Shown here: piece after piece, positions 6,862 to 13,435 of the stretch
Position numbering within the stretch: position 1 is the stretch's first letter
How the letters are laid out: every line of letters begins with the position of its first letter
Origin: CAYMUG01 sp964393575
GTDB lineage: Bacteria > Patescibacteriota > Minisyncoccia > Spechtbacterales > 2-12-FULL-38-22
DNA: 15,761 nt
Direction of reading: 5' to 3'
NCBI GenBank assembly: GCA_964393575.1
Contig: CAYMUG010000014.1
Span: 1-15,761 of the forward strand
The notes under the pieces: generated by a model
Database searches by the model: none
What the model saw: the letters and a program-made list of their open reading frames with translations, nothing else
Told to the model about the DNA's origin: nothing
Position numbers and translations under genes: made by a program

Positions 6862-8195
6862 TGCTCCCACCTTTCTTTCTGAAGGAGCTCCCGAATCGTG
6901 GACAAAATCTCCTCTCTTTCGGAAATAATTGTCCCCAAAAACGGATAATTACTTTCTCCTGAGATAAGCATCTTCTCTTCCCCGCTTTCTTCCTTAATGG
7001 GCATTTGGCTTTCAAATTCTTCCAAAAGCTTCCTAATAGGAGAAACGCCATTAACATGAATTTGAGTATAACTAAGCATATTGATCTTCAGCTCTTCGAT
7101 CAGGTTGCGGGCTTCACGGACAGCTTCTACGGGCCGTGCATCGTCACCGTCGGAAAAATGGAAAACGTAAACATTCCAGAGGTTGGTAGGATACTTTGAC
7201 TGTATAATGGAGTTAACCAGTTCGTACGCGCGGTGCGCAATCGTGCCGCCGCTTTCAGCGGTCTTAAACGCTGTCTCTTCATCAACAAATTTAGCCGTAG
7301 AATGGTAAATAACGAATTTAACCTCTACATTGTTATAAATTTTGCGCAGAAACTCCACAATCCAAAAAAGCATTGAACGGGCAAGGTATTTCTTTTCACT
7401 ACTCATAGAAGCGGAAACGTCAAGCATAGCAAACACAACCGCGTTTGACTGATGTTGTATGCTTTCCTGTATATCGTGGAATCTTAGGTCTTCATTGCTG
7501 AAAATAGGAAACGGCACCACTTTTTCGCTGGTAGGTTTAAACTCGGGATCCTTCAAAGTTTCAAACGCGGCTCCCAGGTTACCATTCGCTTCACGAAGAG
7601 CGTCAAAACAGGTTAGCTCATCTCTTCCGGTTTCCGCAGTCAGGGTCTTCAGATATGCAAAAAATCTTTTTATAGCCTCTTTAGAAGTTGCTTTTTTATT
7701 TAAACGGGCCCATGGTCCGCTTTTGGCGATTCCTCTTATCTCAAAACCAAGTTCAACTTCCAGATCTTTCGCTTCTTTCTCCCGGATATTGGGCAGCCCC
7801 AAATCCTCAAATATCATCTCAATGATTTCCTCAATATCCACTTCCGTTTCTATGAAACCCTCGCCGGGCTCTTCTCCGGCACCGCTGGAGCCGGGCCGGC
7901 TTCCGTCACCCGGGCGTCTTCCGATAATATCACCGGGACCTCCGGGTCCCTGGCCTACTCCCGCGTTACCGGCTTCTTCTCCTTCGCCTTTATTGCGACG
8001 ACCGGGACGAAAATCAGGAATCTGAATACCTTTAATGGGAACTTTAACTTTCTTTCCTTCTTTCTCTGTAATAATATTTTCCTCCGAAACTATATCGGGA
8101 AGTTTTTTCTTAATTACCTCTCGCTGCTTATCGCGATGGCGTTTTGCGTCTTTTTGGCCCCGACTGCCGGTGGGATTTGAGGGAACAATAGGCAT
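6858..8195 (-). CDS. yhbH: YhbH/YeaH family protein (DUF444, VWA-like)
   Basis: The 445-residue protein matches DUF444. It has a basic N-terminus rich in K/R, a Gly/Pro-rich linker (about 68-113), and a von Willebrand A-like half. This half has the MIDAS-type DVSAS (259-263), GGTI (316-319) and SDGDD (348-352), all conserved in E. coli YeaH and Bacillus YhbH. The VWA fold suggests metal-dependent protein binding, probably as a partner of the AAA+ protein PrkA. It lies between prkA (90-nt gap containing a hairpin) and spoVR (ATGA overlap). A good Shine-Dalgarno AAGGAG (8206-8201) precedes the ATG. Family length is about 390-430, so it is slightly long, mainly in the linker. Confidence 0.95.
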   Translation of the reverse strand: MPIVPSNPTGSRGQKDAKRHRDKQREVIKKKLPDIVSEENIITEKEGKKVKVPIKGIQIPDFRPGRRNKGEGEEAGNAGVGQGPGGPGDIIGRRPGDGSRPGSSGAGEEPGEGFIETEVDIEEIIEMIFEDLGLPNIREKEAKDLEVELGFEIRGIAKSGPWARLNKKATSKEAIKRFFAYLKTLTAETGRDELTCFDALREANGNLGAAFETLKDPEFKPTSEKVVPFPIFSNEDLRFHDIQESIQHQSNAVVFAMLDVSASMSSEKKYLARSMLFWIVEFLRKIYNNVEVKFVIYHSTAKFVDEETAFKTAESGGTIAHRAYELVNSIIQSKYPTNLWNVYVFHFSDGDDARPVEAVREARNLIEELKINMLSYTQIHVNGVSPIRKLLEEFESQMPIKEESGEEKMLISGESNYPFLGTIISEREEILSTIRELLQKERWEQ

Positions 8196-8244
8196 ACAAT
8201 CTCCTTCCCTTGCCTCTTTGCTTCGTTATGTTCTTAAATTAAAC

Positions 8245-8286
8245 AGCGGGGTACCCGAAACTTTTTCCGGATACCCCGCTTTTTTT
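8245..8286. terminator. Hairpin between prkA and yhbH
   Basis: AGCGGGGTA (8245-8253) pairs with TACCCCGCT (8272-8280) and is followed on the plus strand by TTTTTT running into the prkA stop codon. In the operon direction (minus) the following sequence is GTTTAATTT, a weaker U-run. It may act as a partial terminator or mRNA stabiliser that sets prkA above yhbH-spoVR, and as a terminator for antisense transcripts. Confidence 0.55.
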
Positions 8287-10435
8287 ACTCATTTAAGTGC
8301 TTGGCCGCTTCTTCCACGACCTCTTTTGCGCAAATTTCACAAAAACCCTTGTCTTTAAGAGTATCAAACAGCTGAGCAGCTCTTCTTTTTTCTTCTTCGC
8401 CTCTGGGCGAGTTAGGGTCAAGTACCAAAATTAAAGTGCTTCGCGTCTCACTGATAAGCCGGCGCTCCACCGCACGGCGCAGCGGCTCATAGCTTTCGTA
8501 GCTGAAATCATGACTAAGGCCAATCGCCTGAACAACTTCGCCGCGGAAAGTATCCTTAGATTGCTCTGCAACCGGTACATGCTCCTCTACGGAGCGCATA
8601 AATTTCTCATCAGGTTCCTGCGTTTTACCGGTCGCGGGATCGCGCCTTGGCTGAACCTCTTGTTGGGTAACCTTACTCTTACGATTTACGTAATCCTTAA
8701 CCTCTGCTATATACTTCTCAAAAATTTCGCGTGCGAGATCTTCGTAGGCACCAAGGAATGCTTTAGTGACATAATTGGTAACCATTTCTTTGTATTCTGC
8801 AATAATAGTGCTCGTGCCTTCCTCGGCGGAAAGTAGAAGCTTGTAACGTTCAATTTCTTCGGAGCTGTGTCCGCCCCGATGCAAAAACATATCCCGCAAC
8901 GCTCTTATTACCCCTAAATGGGTAAGGCATCCATTGTTTGCTGTTTCTTTCTGCTCGGCAATCTTAATATTAAGCGCGGAGAGGATATCGCGGGCATCGA
9001 GCCCGAACATTCCCTCGTTCTTATCCCAATTGGCCGGATCATCCCTGAACTGCTGACCTTCTTCATAAAGGTCGCGTAAACTTACAGGAGTTTGCTCATC
9101 ATCTTCTATCTCACTAAGTACGCGCTCCCCGTTGTATGCCTTAAGCTTGGTCATAACATCCATATTAAAATTACTGGATTCAACAAGACGAGTGGCTACA
9201 GCAAACGTTGCCGCAAGTTCAAGAGCTCCGGGCGCGATATGACATTCTGAGAGATCCTCTGCTTTACTCTCTTTATCTTTCTTATTAATTAGATCCCGGT
9301 AAATCTTAACCTCATCCTTAACCTTTAAGGGGTATCCCCAGGGAATAAGATAGAAACGGCTGTGAAGCCCTTCCTGGCCTTCGTCGTTTACAAAATCCTG
9401 GAGACCTTTGATGTTACAATGACCGATAGTTGTAGTGTCTACATAGAAGTTAGGCATCGTAGAGTCGGGAGCCTTAATCTGTTTTTCCGCGGCAACATTG
9501 ATGAACACCCAAAGTAGGCGCACATCTATACCACGCTTGAAAATTTCTCTCGCTTCAGTAATGCCACGATTGCCCTTTTCAAGCTCACCGGTAAGGGAAT
9601 AAGCGTCGCGATGACCGAACCCTTTGTCCGGGTTTTGGGTAACACCAATTTGTTCCATACCCACAAGAGTTGCAACATCCTGAGTTTTTTCATCGCTCGG
9701 CTCGAATGTTCCGATACCTCTTCCGCCCTGGAAAGAGAACGAAAATTCCGTCACCGGAACATCCCACCAACGCACAACTCCGTCTTCGTCAGTAAAGTCC
9801 TCGTTAAGCATAATGTGACAATGAGGACAGAGGTCGCCTTCAATGTCACCAATTCCCAACTTATCTTCAATGGGCTCGTCAAGACCGGCTTTTTCAGCTT
9901 TGTTTGGATCCCAGGTTCTGCGCCTGGCATATCTGGGAATAACATTGAGCGGCTCTTCGGGACCGGGCATAGGGCAATCTCTAATCCCGAAAACCGGGCG
10001 GAGATTATAACGTTCAAGTTCTTTCATTAACTTGTCTACCCAGGTTGACTTACCGGTAGCAGTCGGCCCTACCAATACCAAGCCCATTTGGCCCGTGGGA
10101 GGTCCGCTGTTTAGCCAGTTATAAATCGCCCAAGTACCCGAATGTGCGGGGTCTCCATACATTCCGATTTCATCCAGCCACTTCGATCGCTTAGTAACAC
10201 CGAAAATTTCATCTTCTTCTGTTGCATCCTCAAAACCATAAGAGCTAAGGATTTCCTTGAGACGTGCGGAAGAACCCATAGAAATAAGCGAATCCTGCGC
10301 AACAATGTCCAAATATTCACGAACGGTTCTATCTCCGGAACGTTCCGCATATTTTTTGCGCTTTAGGTCTTTGTCTTTTTCAATAAATGAATCAACATCA
10401 AATCCTGTGCCATCGCGAGCGTGGTTCTCACTCAC
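8285..10435 (-). CDS. prkA: PrkA family AAA+ serine protein kinase
   Basis: The 716-residue protein aligns by eye with PrkA/YeaG along its length. The AAA+ domain has Walker A GPTATGKST (123-131), CPHC in the 'GDLCP.C' segment (200-206), FSFQGGRGIGTFEPSDEKTQD (about 233-253) and GELEKGNRGITEAREIFK (283-300). The C-terminal PrkA domain has EPDEKFMRSVEEH (607-619) and the CEIC ending (699-702). E. coli and Bacillus PrkA are reported as serine kinases; the Bacillus protein has also been described as a Lon-like AAA+ protease, so the activity here is open. It is about 70-85 residues longer than common homologues, partly at the N-terminus. The GTG start at 10435 is supported by AGGA 8-9 nt upstream. 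First gene of the prkA-yhbH-spoVR set. Confidence 0.96.
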   Translation of the reverse strand: MSENHARDGTGFDVDSFIEKDKDLKRKKYAERSGDRTVREYLDIVAQDSLISMGSSARLKEILSSYGFEDATEEDEIFGVTKRSKWLDEIGMYGDPAHSGTWAIYNWLNSGPPTGQMGLVLVGPTATGKSTWVDKLMKELERYNLRPVFGIRDCPMPGPEEPLNVIPRYARRRTWDPNKAEKAGLDEPIEDKLGIGDIEGDLCPHCHIMLNEDFTDEDGVVRWWDVPVTEFSFSFQGGRGIGTFEPSDEKTQDVATLVGMEQIGVTQNPDKGFGHRDAYSLTGELEKGNRGITEAREIFKRGIDVRLLWVFINVAAEKQIKAPDSTMPNFYVDTTTIGHCNIKGLQDFVNDEGQEGLHSRFYLIPWGYPLKVKDEVKIYRDLINKKDKESKAEDLSECHIAPGALELAATFAVATRLVESSNFNMDVMTKLKAYNGERVLSEIEDDEQTPVSLRDLYEEGQQFRDDPANWDKNEGMFGLDARDILSALNIKIAEQKETANNGCLTHLGVIRALRDMFLHRGGHSSEEIERYKLLLSAEEGTSTIIAEYKEMVTNYVTKAFLGAYEDLAREIFEKYIAEVKDYVNRKSKVTQQEVQPRRDPATGKTQEPDEKFMRSVEEHVPVAEQSKDTFRGEVVQAIGLSHDFSYESYEPLRRAVERRLISETRSTLILVLDPNSPRGEEEKRRAAQLFDTLKDKGFCEICAKEVVEEAAKHLNE

Positions 10436-10483
10436 CTGTTTTCCTTTCTCCGGTTCTCCGGGTTTTAAAGGTACAGTGAGTAT

Positions 10484-10519
10484 ATGGTAAAAAAAGGTCC
10501 ATAAAGCGTCAATATGGAC
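10484..10519 (-). promoter_or_regulatory. prkA promoter overlapping a terminator-like hairpin
   Basis: On the minus strand TTGACG (10512-10507) and TACCAT (10489-10484) are 17 bp apart, giving a leader of about 40 nt before the GTG. The same DNA forms a stem GTCCATA/TATGGAC (10519-10513/10503-10497) followed by C and seven Ts (10495-10489), like an intrinsic terminator. A second TATAAT lies upstream at 10544-10539. Either transcription starts here, or longer transcripts from upstream are attenuated here. Confidence 0.45.
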
Positions 10520-10557
10520 TTGCTAAAAAATTTATTGTATTATAAAAAGATAAAATC

Positions 10558-10586
10558 TTGATTTTTTTTGTAGTTTATAATAATAT
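10558..10586 (+). promoter_or_regulatory. tRNA-Glu promoter
   Basis: TTGATT (10558-10563) and TAATAT (10581-10586) are separated by 17 bp. The predicted start near 10593 leaves about 13 nt before the tRNA 5' end. The -10 region is repeated after the N block because of the duplicated contig end. Confidence 0.6.
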
Positions 10587-10760
10587 AAACCTTATCAGAG
10601 TTCCCGGTCCCGTCGTCTAGCCAGGCCCAGGACGNNNNNNNNNNNNNNNNNNNNNNNNNNNNNNNNNNNNNNNNNNNNNNNNNNNNNNNNNNNNNNNNNN
10701 NNNNNNNNNNNNNNNNNNNNNNNNNNNNNNNNNNATAATATAAACCTTATCAGAGTTCCC
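10580..10760. other. False scaffold gap with 55-bp duplicated contig ends
   Basis: 100 Ns (10635-10734) are flanked on the left (10580-10634) and right (10735-10789) by the same 55 bp, ending inside the tRNA-Glu D-arm region. The left copy therefore contains an apparent 29-nt truncated tRNA-Glu (10606-10634), which is an assembly artefact rather than a second gene. The second gap in this window shows the same 55-bp pattern. Confidence 0.9.
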
Positions 10761-10835
10761 GGTCCCGTCGTCTAGCCAGGCCCAGGACGCCAGGTTTTCA
10801 TCCTGGTAACACGGGTTCAAATCCCGTCGGGACCG
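10761..10835 (+). tRNA. tRNA-Glu(UUC)
   Basis: GGTCCCG pairs with CGGGACC (10828-10834), discriminator G at 10835. The anticodon stem CCAGG/CCTGG closes TTTTCAT, giving anticodon UUC. The T-arm is ACGGG-TTCAAAT-CCCGT. CCA is not encoded (GCAGAA follows), unlike both serine tRNAs. It is followed directly by two 113-bp units containing altered copies of its own 3' part. Confidence 0.95.
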
Positions 10836-11061
10836 CAGAATAGTATATTGCATGCAATATAGAATTTGAGACCTCTCAATAACACGGGTTCACCCTGTCA
10901 TTCGACAGGGTGCCGTATCGGATGATACGGCAAATCCCGTCGGGACCGCAGAATAGTATATTGCATGCAATATAGAATTTGAGACCTCTCAATAACACGG
11001 GTTCACCCTGTCATTCGACAGGGTGCCGTATCGGATGATACGGCAAATCCCGTCGGGACCG
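10836..11061 (+). repeat. Two identical 113-bp tRNA-Glu 3'-end-derived units
   Basis: Units 10836-10948 and 10949-11061 are identical by eye, and a third unit start (CAGAATA) follows at 11062. Each unit has the tRNA trailer with an 18-bp palindrome (TATATTGCA/TGCAATATA), TTGAGA/TCTCAA, then the tRNA-Glu 3' portion from TAACACGGG to the discriminator. Within this portion a 39-40-nt double hairpin is inserted in the T-loop: CACCCTGTC/GACAGGGTG and CCGTATC/GATACGG. The sequence on both sides (..GGGTTC and AAATCCC..) rejoins to the normal T-loop. The acceptor 3' strand CGGGACC is intact in each unit, so each could pair with the tRNA 5' strand. Confidence 0.9.
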
Positions 11062-11074
11062 CAGAATATCTAAA

Positions 11075-11111
11075 AAAGAAGCCCCGCACCTATAAAGCAC
11101 GGGGCTTCTTT
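11075..11111. terminator. Bidirectional intrinsic terminator
   Basis: AAAGAAGCCCCG (11075-11086) and CGGGGCTTCTTT (11100-11111) form a 12-bp stem with a 13-nt loop. It lies between the plus-strand tRNA-Glu array and the convergent minus-strand gene. On the minus strand the stem runs into six consecutive Ts, so it is strongest for the 11127-11669 gene; on the plus strand only three Ts follow. Confidence 0.8.
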
Positions 11112-11126
11112 AGTGCGGGGCTGGTA

Positions 11127-11669
11127 CTACGAGGCGACGCGCTTATAAAATAAGAATGGCATTAACTTGAGAATTATATCCCGTTTTTGCCACTCCCGCT
11201 TGGTGCGCGTACGCTTCTGAAGGGAGGAGGCGCAATACCACATATATTCCTCAGCGTATGGCTGCTGCCTGAGAAGAGGAGATGCCACTACATATATATC
11301 TGCGCCCGCCTCATCTGCAGCACGCCTGAGGTCACGCACAGCGCGCCACATATGCGGAGGTGCAGCAACTACGACAAGTTTCTCTAAGTTGCGTTGTAGA
11401 GCCCATTGCACGGCTCCCCTTGCGATGCGAAGAGTCGGCGGCGGATTGCCCGCCTGCTCGGATACGCGAGTCACGTCAATTCCATCATCTTCTCCGCATA
11501 CCCAAACATCCGCTTGGGTGTAGACCGGTCGGTTGCCTTCGTTAAGATACCATTCACGATGCCATTCATGGGCCTCCGCCCATGCTATATCACTGATCAT
11601 TCTATTGGGTTTAATATCTTGAGGCGCTCCAAACGCAAATGCTACCACCCCTGTTGTATTATTAGACAC
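11127..11669 (-). CDS. Tentative DUF218 (YdcF/SanA-like) protein
   Basis: The 180-residue protein starts GTG with a strong Shine-Dalgarno (GAGGAGGT, 6 nt spacing), unlike most genes here. A beta strand VVAFAFGAP (8-16) is followed by NR at 22-23. The segment PPTLRIARGAVQWALQRNLEKLVVVAAPPHMWRAVRDL (about 77-114) resembles the DUF218 pattern '(T)..NA......g.....lVTs.yH..RA...f', and a strand DIYVVAS follows at 124-130. DUF218 proteins are linked to envelope functions but their chemistry is unclear. There is no signal peptide or membrane segment. The C-terminus is Lys/Arg-rich. Base composition looks more GC-rich than the flanking genes. It is alone between convergent and divergent neighbours, so context gives no job. 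Family assignment is uncertain; that it is a real gene is likely. Confidence 0.7.
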   Translation of the reverse strand: MSNNTTGVVAFAFGAPQDIKPNRMISDIAWAEAHEWHREWYLNEGNRPVYTQADVWVCGEDDGIDVTRVSEQAGNPPPTLRIARGAVQWALQRNLEKLVVVAAPPHMWRAVRDLRRAADEAGADIYVVASPLLRQQPYAEEYMWYCASSLQKRTRTKREWQKRDIILKLMPFLFYKRVAS

Positions 11670-11686
11670 TTTTCTACCTCCTCGTC

Positions 11687-11715
11687 TTGTTCGTGAACAA
11701 TGGTTTTATATTATA
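11687..11715 (-). promoter_or_regulatory. Promoter and palindromic operator candidate
   Basis: TGGTATAAT (11718-11710 on the minus strand) is an extended -10. Downstream, the 14-bp TTGTTCGTGAACAA (11687-11700), with 6-bp arms TTGTTC/GAACAA, lies between the predicted start and the Shine-Dalgarno site of the 11669 gene. This suits a repressor site. Confidence 0.45.
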
Positions 11716-11786
11716 CCATACTTATTGTAAAACGCAAATTCTAAAATACTGCAACGATCCACCCTCACAGACCTAGCACACTGCTA

Positions 11787-11815
11787 TTGAAAAAGACCGG
11801 AAAAAAACTTATAGT
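11787..11815 (+). promoter_or_regulatory. tsaD promoter
   Basis: TTGAAA (11787-11792) and TATAGT (11810-11815) are separated by 17 bp, each one mismatch from consensus. The start near 11822 leaves about 20 nt before ATG 11842, and rules out the upstream in-frame TTG at 11818 as start. Confidence 0.7.
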
Positions 11816-11841
11816 ACTTGCATAGAATTAGTATTTCCCCT

Positions 11842-13259
11842 ATGAAAATCCTGGGAATCGAAACATCATGTGACGAAACCGGAATAGCGTTGCTTGAGGC
11901 GGAGGATATAAATCCTCCTTATTTTAATTTGCTAAAAAACGAAATTCATTCACAGGTGGATCTTCATCGTGAGTACGGAGGAGTCGTGCCCTCTTTAGCG
12001 CGACGTGAACATGCCAAAAATTTAATTCCGGTGCTTTGCAAAGTACTGGAATTAGATTGCTCTCAAACAACAAATTCCAAACGAATACCAAAATCCAAAC
12101 TACAAAAAATAGAAAAATATTTTGAAAGATATCCGGAATTACTGAAAGAATTCAAAGAAAAAATTGTACAGCTTGAAAAACCCGGGGATGACCCCGTTAG
12201 TAGTAGCGCTGGTGTCAAAAGTACGAATCCGAAGGACCACGGCGCGACTACTACTAACGGGGTTGATTTAATTGCTGTAACCAAAGGACCCGGGCTTGAG
12301 CCCGCGTTGTGGGTGGGTATAAACTTTGCACGGTCGTTAAGCGTGTTATGGGACGTGCCGATTATAGGAGTGGACCATATGGAAGGCCATCTTGCAGCAA
12401 ATCTTTTGCTGCAAGATGGCCTTAATTCAAAAGTCAAAAGTCAAAAGTCAAAAGTCGCCGGAAAATCTATAGATTTTCCGGCTGTAGCACTAGCGGTGTC
12501 AGGTGGACACACACAACTAATTTTAATCAAAAAATGGGGAGAATATGAATTACTCGGCGAAACACAGGATGACGCGGCAGGAGAGGCATTTGATAAGATT
12601 GCACGTTTACTAGGTCTTCCCTACCCCGGCGGTCCGGTCATTGAAAAGCTCGCAAAAGAAGGCAACGCAAACGCTTTTTCATTTCCCCGCCCTATGATGA
12701 AAAGCGGCGACTATAATTTCAGCTTCTCCGGACTCAAAACCGCTGTTTTATATAAAATCAAAGAATTAAGAGACAACGGGGGTTTAACCCCCGTTGCTGC
12801 GGATATCGCGGCATCTTTCCAACAGGCGGTTATTGATGTTTTGGCAGAAAAAACAACAAAAGCGGCTGAAAAATACAATGCCGGAACTGTGATGTTAGCG
12901 GGGGGAGTTGCCGCAAATAAGTTTTTACGCAAAGANNNNNNNNNNNNNNNNNNNNNNNNNNNNNNNNNNNNNNNNNNNNNNNNNNNNNNNNNNNNNNNNN
13001 NNNNNNNNNNNNNNNNNNNNNNNNNNNNNNNNNNNCCGGAACTGTGATGTTAGCGGGGGGAGTTGCCGCAAATAAGTTTTTACGCAAAGAACTGGAAAAA
13101 CACATAGAAGAGGCGAATATTTCTATGCCTCCCGTTAATTTAGCACTTGATAACGGAGCCATGATAGCAGCAGCTGGTTATCTTAATTACCAACAAGGCG
13201 TCCGCAGCAACCCGGAAACAATTAAAGCAGAGGGTACGAGAGTTATAACGGAGGAATAG
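11842..13259 (+). CDS. tsaD: tRNA threonylcarbamoyltransferase TsaD (split by a false gap)
   Basis: TsaD transfers threonylcarbamoyl to A37 of ANN-decoding tRNAs. Visible motifs are IETSCDETG (6-14), HMEGH metal site (179-183), VSGGHTQL (219-226), DDAAGEAFDKIARLLGLPYPGGP (243-265), FSFSGLKTA (293-301), LAGGVAANKFLR (352-363) and DNGAMIAAAGY (385-395). The frame is interrupted by 100 Ns. Removing them with the duplicated 55 bp joins both parts in frame and gives 420 residues. That is longer than the common 330-350 because of an insert at about 72-140 (charged, helical, with KYFERYPELLKEF) and a second at about 191-211. Perfect hairpins and heptamer repeats are embedded in the coding sequence, two of them in these inserts. 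The ATG at 11842 fits the promoter; no Shine-Dalgarno is seen. Confidence 0.93.
12191..12263. repeat. Inverted repeat inside tsaD (16-bp arms)
   Basis: ACCCCGTTAGTAGTAG (12191-12206) and its exact complement (12248-12263) enclose 41 nt, and pairing can continue inward through GCGC-TGGT/ACCA-GCGC with a bulge. It encodes residues 117-141 within the TsaD insert, keeping the frame open. This is consistent with an in-frame palindromic insertion. Confidence 0.8.
12383..12423. repeat. Perfect 41-nt hairpin inside tsaD
   Basis: AAGGCCATCTTGCAGCAAA and its exact complement (19 bp each) enclose a 3-nt loop TCT. It overlaps the codons right after the HMEGH metal site, spanning EGHLAANLLLQDGL. Such a long stem in coding mRNA is unlikely by chance. 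Confidence 0.9.
12428..12482. repeat. Heptamer repeat plus 26-bp palindrome inside tsaD
   Basis: CAAAAGT occurs four times in tandem (12428-12455), encoding NSKVKSQKSKV. One base later comes a perfect 26-bp palindrome, GCCGGAAAATCTA and its complement (12457-12482), encoding AGKSIDFPA. Together they make up the second TsaD insert, just before the conserved FPAVALAVSGGHT. Confidence 0.9.
12774..12796. repeat. 23-nt hairpin inside tsaD
   Basis: CAACGGGGGTT and AACCCCCGTTG (11 bp each) are separated by one T. It encodes NGGLTPV, between the FSFSGLKTA motif and the conserved helix DIAASFQQAV. Confidence 0.8.
12881..13090. other. False scaffold gap with 55-bp duplicated contig ends in tsaD
   Basis: 100 Ns (12936-13035) have the same 55 bp on both sides (12881-12935 and 13036-13090). 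Deleting one copy plus the Ns (155 nt) restores one open tsaD frame with the AGGVAANKFLRKELEK motif intact. Confidence 0.93.
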
Positions 13260-13287
13260 AGAATCTATAATACATAAATAACAATAT

Positions 13288-13386
13288 CCAAGGACACAAG
13301 GATACAAACAAACTTCAAATTATAAATTAGAGAATGTTTGTTGCTTGCAATTTGTGTATTGTAATTTGTTTGTATCTTGTATCCTT
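13288..13386. repeat. Intergenic imperfect inverted repeat before valS
   Basis: The 176 nt between tsaD and valS hold no gene. AAGGATACAAACAAA (13298-13312) pairs with TTTGTTTGTATC plus TTGTATCCTT (13365-13386), interrupted by a duplicated heptamer TTGTATC. CCAAGGACACAA (13288-13299) recurs exactly at 15750-15761 on the other side of valS. It may also serve as the tsaD transcript end. Confidence 0.6.
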
Positions 13387-13398
13387 TTAATTTGGAAT

Positions 13399-13428
13399 TT
13401 GAAATAATTTAACAATTTAAAGTATAAT
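13399..13428 (+). promoter_or_regulatory. valS promoter, predicted leaderless
   Basis: TTGAAA (13399-13404) and a perfect TATAAT (13423-13428) are separated by 18 bp. Only 7 nt (AACTACA) lie between the -10 and the ATG, so transcription should start at or next to the A of the start codon. Confidence 0.7.
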
Positions 13429-13435
13429 AACTACA

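Noticed and set aside
6861..6870. GTG at 6870 as the spoVR start
   Set aside because: The ATG at 6861 gives the ATGA overlap with the yhbH stop and fits the upstream purine tract better.
7459..8025. Long plus-strand frame opposite yhbH
   Set aside because: It is a shadow of the yhbH Gly/Pro-rich coding region, with no family features and no ribosome site.
10606..10634. Second, truncated tRNA-Glu gene
   Set aside because: It is the duplicated 55-bp contig end left of the N block, not a real copy.
10836..11061. CRISPR-like array
   Set aside because: Units abut with no variable spacers and derive from the tRNA 3' end; no cas genes are present.
11818..11841. TTG start adding eight residues to TsaD
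   Set aside because: The likely promoter -10 is at 11810-11815, and the family begins at MKILGIETSCDETG.
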